From the NCBI GenBank assembly GCA_031256015.1, contig JAIRRK010000063.1, positions 1 through 7,166 on the forward strand: DNA of 7,166 bases. The letters are read 5' to 3'. This document shows, in pieces, positions 1-7,166 of this stretch (positions are counted from its first letter, which is position 1; each line of letters begins with the position of its first letter). The position numbers were made by a program, and so were the translations under genes. This DNA comes from Dysgonamonadaceae bacterium (lineage in GTDB: Bacteria; Bacteroidota; Bacteroidia; Bacteroidales; Azobacteroidaceae). The notes below the pieces were generated by a model. It was not told the DNA's origin. It saw nothing but the letters and a program-made list of their open reading frames with translations, and did no database searches.

Positions 1-152
1 AATACGCTCACAAGAACAGCTACCGACTGACAAACGGCAGCACCGTAGCCGGTAACGTGGCGAACGGCATGCCCGATTGGAGCAAAACAGACGGCAGCTT
101 CATGACCGGTAACGCCGGCCACGGCTTCGCCCGCGTCACGCTGCTGAACTAA
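1..152 (+). CDS. C-terminal end of a Gly/Asn-rich, probably surface or fibre-like protein (5' end outside window)
   Basis: An open frame enters from the left edge (first complete codon at 3) and ends at TAA 150-152, giving 49 residues. The tail is rich in Gly, Asn, Ser and Thr and contains NGSTVAGN, FMTGNAGHGFARVTLLN and a central MPDW. Endings of the type 'GNxxMPxxxG..TGNxGHGyARIt' are familiar from large glycine-rich surface or fibre-like proteins of Bacteroidales; this is recalled family resemblance, not a search result. No catalytic motif is visible and the function is unknown. Base composition is striking: 90 of 147 bases are G/C and 40 of 49 third positions are G or C, unlike the AT-leaning genes on the right. 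The stop codon is the first triplet of a heptamer repeat, and an intrinsic terminator follows 22 bp later, so this is the true end of the gene and probably of its operon. Only the tail is visible, so the product call is weak; that it is coding is fairly secure. Confidence 0.6.
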   Translation, partial: YAHKNSYRLTNGSTVAGNVANGMPDWSKTDGSFMTGNAGHGFARVTLLN

Positions 153-173
153 GAGTTAAGAGTTAAGAGTTAA
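150..173. repeat. Left heptamer tandem array, unit TAAGAGT x3 plus TAA
   Basis: Three exact copies of TAAGAGT (150-156, 157-163, 164-170) are followed by a partial copy. The first TAA is the stop codon of the upstream gene. Bases 149-172 are the exact reverse complement of 741-764, so this array and the right heptamer array form a 24-bp inverted repeat about 570 bp apart. No coding role is seen; the array lies in the 3' untranslated leader of the terminator that follows. Confidence 0.85.
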
Positions 174-202
174 GGGGTGCAGGTAACTGCATCTCTTTTT
201 TT
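174..202 (+). terminator. Intrinsic terminator of the upstream Gly-rich gene
   Basis: The arm GGGGTGCAG (174-182), a GTAA tetraloop (183-186) and the arm CTGCATCTC (187-195) form a 9-bp stem, counting two G:U pairs in the RNA. Seven T residues follow directly (196-202). The G:U pairs and the T tract both point to plus-strand transcription. Placement 21 bp after the stop codon fits termination of the gene ending at 152. Confidence 0.85.
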
Positions 203-211
203 GTCTAATTA

Positions 212-556
212 CAATTCTAATTGCAATCTAAATGCAATACCCATTGCATCCTGAATGCAACCTACGTTGTAATCCAATTGCAACCTACGTTGTAATCTAA
301 ATACAACCTACGTTGTAATCTCATTGCAACCTACGTTGTAATCTCATTGCAACCTACGTTGTAATCTCATTGCAACCTCCGTTGTAATCCAATTGCAACC
401 TACGTTGTAATCCAATTGCAACCTCCGTTGTAATCTCATTACAACCTCCGTTGTAATCTCATTGCAACCTCCGTTGTAATCTCAGTACAACCTCCGTTGC
501 ATCCTCATTGCAACCTACGTTGCAATGTAAATACAATTCTAATTTGTTGGATTCCC
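212..556. repeat. Array of about 15 tandem 23-bp units, each a 20-bp near-palindrome plus 3-bp spacer
   Basis: Units start at 212, 235, 258, 281, 304, 327, 350, 373, 396, 419, 442, 465, 488, 511 and 534, a spacing of exactly 23 bp with no slip. The twelve units from 258 to 533 begin CAACCTACGTTG or CAACCTCCGTTG; the two before and the one after are degenerate. Re-phased, each unit is ATTRCAAC-N4-GTTGYAAT, an 8-bp inverted repeat around a 4-bp centre (CTAC or CTCC), followed by a spacer such as CTC, CCA or CTA. The arms nearest the centre (CAAC/GTTG) never vary in the core units, while the centre and spacer do. The unit length is not a multiple of three and no convincing ORF uses it. It has no unique spacers, so it is not a CRISPR array. 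Terminators lie on both sides (174-202 plus strand, 846-889 minus strand). Function is unknown; an ordered set of sites for a dimeric DNA-binding protein is the simplest reading. Confidence 0.9.
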
Positions 557-560
557 GATA

Positions 561-612
561 GGCCACAGCTGCGCTGTGGGAGGGGAGGGGGGAGGCCACG
601 CTTTCCGTGGGC
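561..612. other. GC-rich structured stretch: two hairpins flanking a G/A purine run
   Basis: CCACAGC (563-569) pairs with GCTGTGG (573-579) around TGC. This runs into an 18-base purine tract (578-595) with G runs of 3, 4, 6 and 2 separated by single A residues. A second hairpin follows, CCACG (596-600) with CGTGG (606-610) around a 5-base loop. The purine tract could form a G-quadruplex on the plus strand, but only three runs have three or more G, so a three-layer quadruplex would need a bulge or splitting of the six-G run. The stretch is sharply GC-richer than the arrays on both sides. No gene is seen here. It could be a small structured RNA or the remnant of a mobile repeat; neither is demonstrated. 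Confidence 0.5.
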
Positions 613-643
613 TGCGCTGCGCTTGCACACGGCTAATAAGATG

Positions 644-679
644 CCTGCGCTACGCGCAGGTTTCCTTCTTCTTCTTTGT
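644..679 (+). terminator. Hairpin with pyrimidine-rich tail, possible weak terminator
   Basis: CCTGCGC (644-650) pairs perfectly with GCGCAGG (654-660) around TAC, giving a 7-bp GC-rich stem. It is followed on the plus strand by the T/C-rich tail TTTCCTTCTTCTTCTTTG. The T run is broken by C residues, so termination would be weaker than at 174-202. No gene ends just upstream. It may equally be one stem of a larger GC-rich element beginning near 561. Confidence 0.35.
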
Positions 680-710
680 CTTGATACGAAAAGAATTAAA
701 AAGTAAAAGT

Positions 711-724
711 TAAGAATTAAGAAT
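711..724. repeat. Short heptamer repeat TAAGAAT x2
   Basis: Two exact copies of TAAGAAT stand at 711-717 and 718-724, preceded by a TTAA-rich lead-in. The unit differs by one base from the left array unit TAAGAGT and has the same 7-bp length, so it looks like a decayed member of the same repeat family, in the orientation of the left array. Confidence 0.6.
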
Positions 725-740
725 TGTACGCGAAGCACCG

Positions 741-831
741 TAACTCTTAACTCTTAACTCTTAGTTCTTAGTTCTTAGTTCTTAGTTCTTAGTTCTTAGT
801 TCTTAGTTCTTAGTTCTTAGTTCTTAACTCT
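741..831. repeat. Right heptamer tandem array, 13 units of TAACTCT/TAGTTCT
   Basis: Thirteen 7-bp units occupy 91 bp with no interruption: three TAACTCT (741-761), nine TAGTTCT (762-824), then one TAACTCT (825-831). TAACTCT is a rotation of the reverse complement of the left array's TAAGAGT. Bases 741-764 match the reverse complement of 149-172 over 24 bp without mismatch. The nine identical TAGTTCT copies inside a frame of TAACTCT suggest recent slippage expansion of one variant. The array lies beyond the terminator hairpin of the minus-strand operon and contains no gene. Confidence 0.9.
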
Positions 832-845
832 TAGGTGCAATAATT

Positions 846-889
846 AAAAAGGGAAGTAAATAATTATTAATTACTCACTTCCCCTTTTT
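846..889 (-). terminator. Long intrinsic terminator of the serA/GH2 transcript
   Basis: AAAAAGGG plus AAGTAAATAAT (846-864) faces ATTACTCACTT plus CCCC and TTTTT (870-889) across the loop TATTA (865-869). The stem is about 19 bp with one extra C bulged. In minus-strand RNA the two non-Watson-Crick positions become G:U pairs, while in plus-strand RNA they are A.C mismatches, so the hairpin is best formed by the minus-strand transcript. That transcript exits the stem through a U run, and the hairpin starts 19 bp after the GH2 stop codon at 909. It could act weakly in both directions. Confidence 0.8.
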
Positions 890-908
890 CTTTTCAAACA
901 GTTCGGAA

Positions 909-5850
<4,942 letters not shown>

Positions 5851-5892
5851 AAAATATCAATATTTAATTTTGGATTTTGAAAATGAAGAATA

Positions 5893-5900
5893 CAAATATA
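5893..5900 (-). promoter_or_regulatory. Candidate Bacteroidota -7 box (TATATTTG) upstream of serA
   Basis: In the 80-bp gap between the kinase stop (5931) and the serA start (5850), the minus strand reads TATATTTG, an exact match to the Bacteroidota -7 consensus TAnnTTTG, 42 bp before the ATG. I see no clear TTTG -33 element about 20 bp further upstream, so the match is half of a promoter only. If real, it would let serA and the GH2 gene be transcribed apart from the kinase. The gap is otherwise AT-rich and has no Shine-Dalgarno sequence. Confidence 0.35.
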
Positions 5901-5930
5901 TAAATTATATTCCGGATATAGATGTGCGAG

Positions 5931-7166
5931 TTAATTATTTCTTTCGAAAAATTGCTCAGCTTCCCGTATTTTTTCGGCAATCAGCTTTAACAAAAGAGAT
6001 TCATCCTCTTTATTTTCTATTCCTTGTTCATAACTTTGCAATAAATCGGCGATTGTATTTTCGGAAATCATTCGCATTGTAGGAGTCATTTTATGAGCAA
6101 TTTTTTTAATCTCATTGGTATTTTTGTCTTCTAAGGCTGCCTTCAATGCCTGATAATTTTTGCTGGTTTCGTGAATAAAAGAATCGATAATTTTCTTTTC
6201 CGCATGTTTGTCTCCTCCGGCAAATTCTAAAAGGGCGTTGAAGCTTGCTTTTTTCTGAGGTTTTTCTTTCTCTTCTTTACAGGTAGAAGTCGGTATATAC
6301 TTATTTATCAACTTGATTAATTGATTGTAAGTAAAAGGTTTTAATAAAAAATCGGAAAATCCTGCATGTAAATAACGAGTGATTGAAAATTCCATTTGTC
6401 CGGTTAAAGCAATGATAGGAATCTCTTTCTTTCCTTTAATCGTGTCCGAATGACGAATATAGTCGACCAGTTCAAAACCATCCCTGTCACCCATTTGAAT
6501 ATCGCTGAAAATAATATCGAATGATTCTTTTTGCAAAACAGCTAAGGCTTCATCGTAAGACGAACAAGTGAAAGCCTTGATTTTTTCCTTCTTCATAAAT
6601 TCGGAAAACAGATTCAATTGGATGGAATCGTCATCTACAAAAAGGACAGTCATATTTTCTTTCGGTATCAATGATTTTTTTTCCGGCGGAACATCTTCTT
6701 TTTTCGTTACGTCTGAGACCGGGATGTTTACTTTAAACAAAGAACCTTTCCCTAATTTGGACTCAACGGAAATTTTTCCGCCAAGTAATTCCACTAATTT
6801 TTGAGTGATAGCAAGTCCCAAACCCGATCCTTCTGCTATTAATTCTTTATGATTAAGCCGTTTAAAACTTTCGAAAATATGTTCTTTATCTTGCTCTTTG
6901 ATGCCGATTCCTGAATCTTTAATCGAAATGATTAATTCCGGTTGTTGTTTGTTATTTGAAATAGAGGCAGCTAGAACAATTTTTCCGTTTCGAGGAGTAA
7001 ATTTAAATGCATTCGACAATAAATTATCGACAATTTGTCGAATACGAAAAGTATCACTGATGCAATGAATATTCCGGGCAATATCAATCGATGACTTGAA
7101 ATCTATTTTTTTTTCGTATGCTGCGGGAACAAAGCTTTCGTAAATTTCAGACAGTAAAGCCTGAGG
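5931..7166 (-). CDS. Hybrid sensor histidine kinase, 3' part: HATPase-receiver-HPt (5' end outside window)
   Basis: The frame is open to the right edge: 411 residues plus stop, with the N-terminal sensor, any membrane segments and the phosphorylated His of the dimerisation domain missing. Residues below count from the window edge. Residues 1-49 (LSEIYESFVPAAYEKKIDF, then FRIRQIVDNL) are the linker and start of the ATPase domain. The ATPase domain has the N box (LLSNAFKFTP, Asn52), G1 (KDSGIGI, D84), an F box (IFESF) and G2 (GSGLGLA, about 113-119). A receiver domain (about 172-290) shows the acidic triad D178-D180, phospho-acceptor D222 (FSDIQMG), T255 (ALTGQ) and K276 (LLKPF). A C-terminal HPt domain (about 306-408) carries H358 in IAHKMTPTM. 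The set allows a His-Asp-His relay in one chain, ending on an external response regulator that is not in the window. Signal and target genes are unknown. The gene ends 80 bp before serA on the same strand. Confidence 0.92.
   Translation of the reverse strand, partial: PQALLSEIYESFVPAAYEKKIDFKSSIDIARNIHCISDTFRIRQIVDNLLSNAFKFTPRNGKIVLAASISNNKQQPELIISIKDSGIGIKEQDKEHIFESFKRLNHKELIAEGSGLGLAITQKLVELLGGKISVESKLGKGSLFKVNIPVSDVTKKEDVPPEKKSLIPKENMTVLFVDDDSIQLNLFSEFMKKEKIKAFTCSSYDEALAVLQKESFDIIFSDIQMGDRDGFELVDYIRHSDTIKGKKEIPIIALTGQMEFSITRYLHAGFSDFLLKPFTYNQLIKLINKYIPTSTCKEEKEKPQKKASFNALLEFAGGDKHAEKKIIDSFIHETSKNYQALKAALEDKNTNEIKKIAHKMTPTMRMISENTIADLLQSYEQGIENKEDESLLLKLIAEKIREAEQFFERNN

Noticed and set aside
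212..556. CRISPR array
   Set aside because: The unit is 23 bp in total with only 3-bp, repeated spacers; there are no unique spacers and no cas genes.
1..700. Diversity-generating retroelement with a variable C-terminus and downstream template
   Set aside because: There is no reverse transcriptase, no near-copy of the 1-149 tail in the window and no adenine-biased differences to compare.
497..738. Two small overlapping open frames (497-706 plus, 505-738 minus)
   Set aside because: They run through repeat units and the GC-rich hairpins, have low-complexity Arg/Pro/Leu-rich products and show no recognisable motif or start signal.
7017..7019. TTG at 7019 as the start of a 362-residue kinase
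   Set aside because: The frame stays open to the window edge, and the TTG is the second Leu of the conserved N-box LLSNAFKF, so the gene begins outside the window.

Overview
The window looks like a chromosomal segment of a Bacteroidota bacterium, most likely of the order Bacteroidales. The evidence is a short ACT-less phosphoglycerate dehydrogenase of the Bacteroides type, a very large exported GH2 glycosidase with added C-terminal modules, a hybrid kinase with kinase, receiver and HPt domains in one chain, AT-rich leaders without a Shine-Dalgarno, and one TAnnTTTG box. I cannot name the genus from this sequence.

Left edge (1-202): the last 49 codons of a plus-strand gene for a Gly/Asn-rich protein, then a clear intrinsic terminator. 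This gene tail is 61% G+C by my count, with about 82% G/C at third codon positions. The rest of the window is visibly AT-richer, so this gene may have a different history.

Non-coding block (about 150-905): a dense mosaic of repeats with no credible gene. It holds (a) a heptamer tandem array starting exactly at the stop codon of the first gene, (b) about fifteen 23-bp units at 212-556, each a 20-bp near-palindrome plus a 3-bp spacer, in perfect register, (c) a GC-rich stretch of hairpins and a G-only/A purine run at 561-660, (d) a 13-unit heptamer array at 741-831 whose first 24 bp are the exact reverse complement of the left heptamer array, and (e) a long terminator hairpin for the minus-strand genes. 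This block is the unexplained part of the window. Terminators stand on both sides of the 23-bp array, which favours a role as DNA (protein binding, nucleoid or recombination site) over a role as mRNA, though this is inference.

Minus-strand genes (7166 to 909, read right to left): the 3' part of a hybrid histidine kinase (catalytic ATPase domain, receiver, HPt), then serA, then, after only 10 bp, a 1337-residue signal-peptide-bearing GH2 beta-galactosidase-like enzyme with a C-terminal discoidin (F5/8) domain. The serA-GH2 spacing suggests one transcript, possibly starting at a TAnnTTTG box in the 80-bp gap after the kinase gene. Pairing a cytoplasmic serine-biosynthesis gene with a periplasmic or surface glycosidase is not an obvious pathway link.

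I found no CRISPR array, RNA gene, transposase or integrase. The best candidate for something undescribed is the 150-835 repeat block, especially the 23-bp palindrome array.
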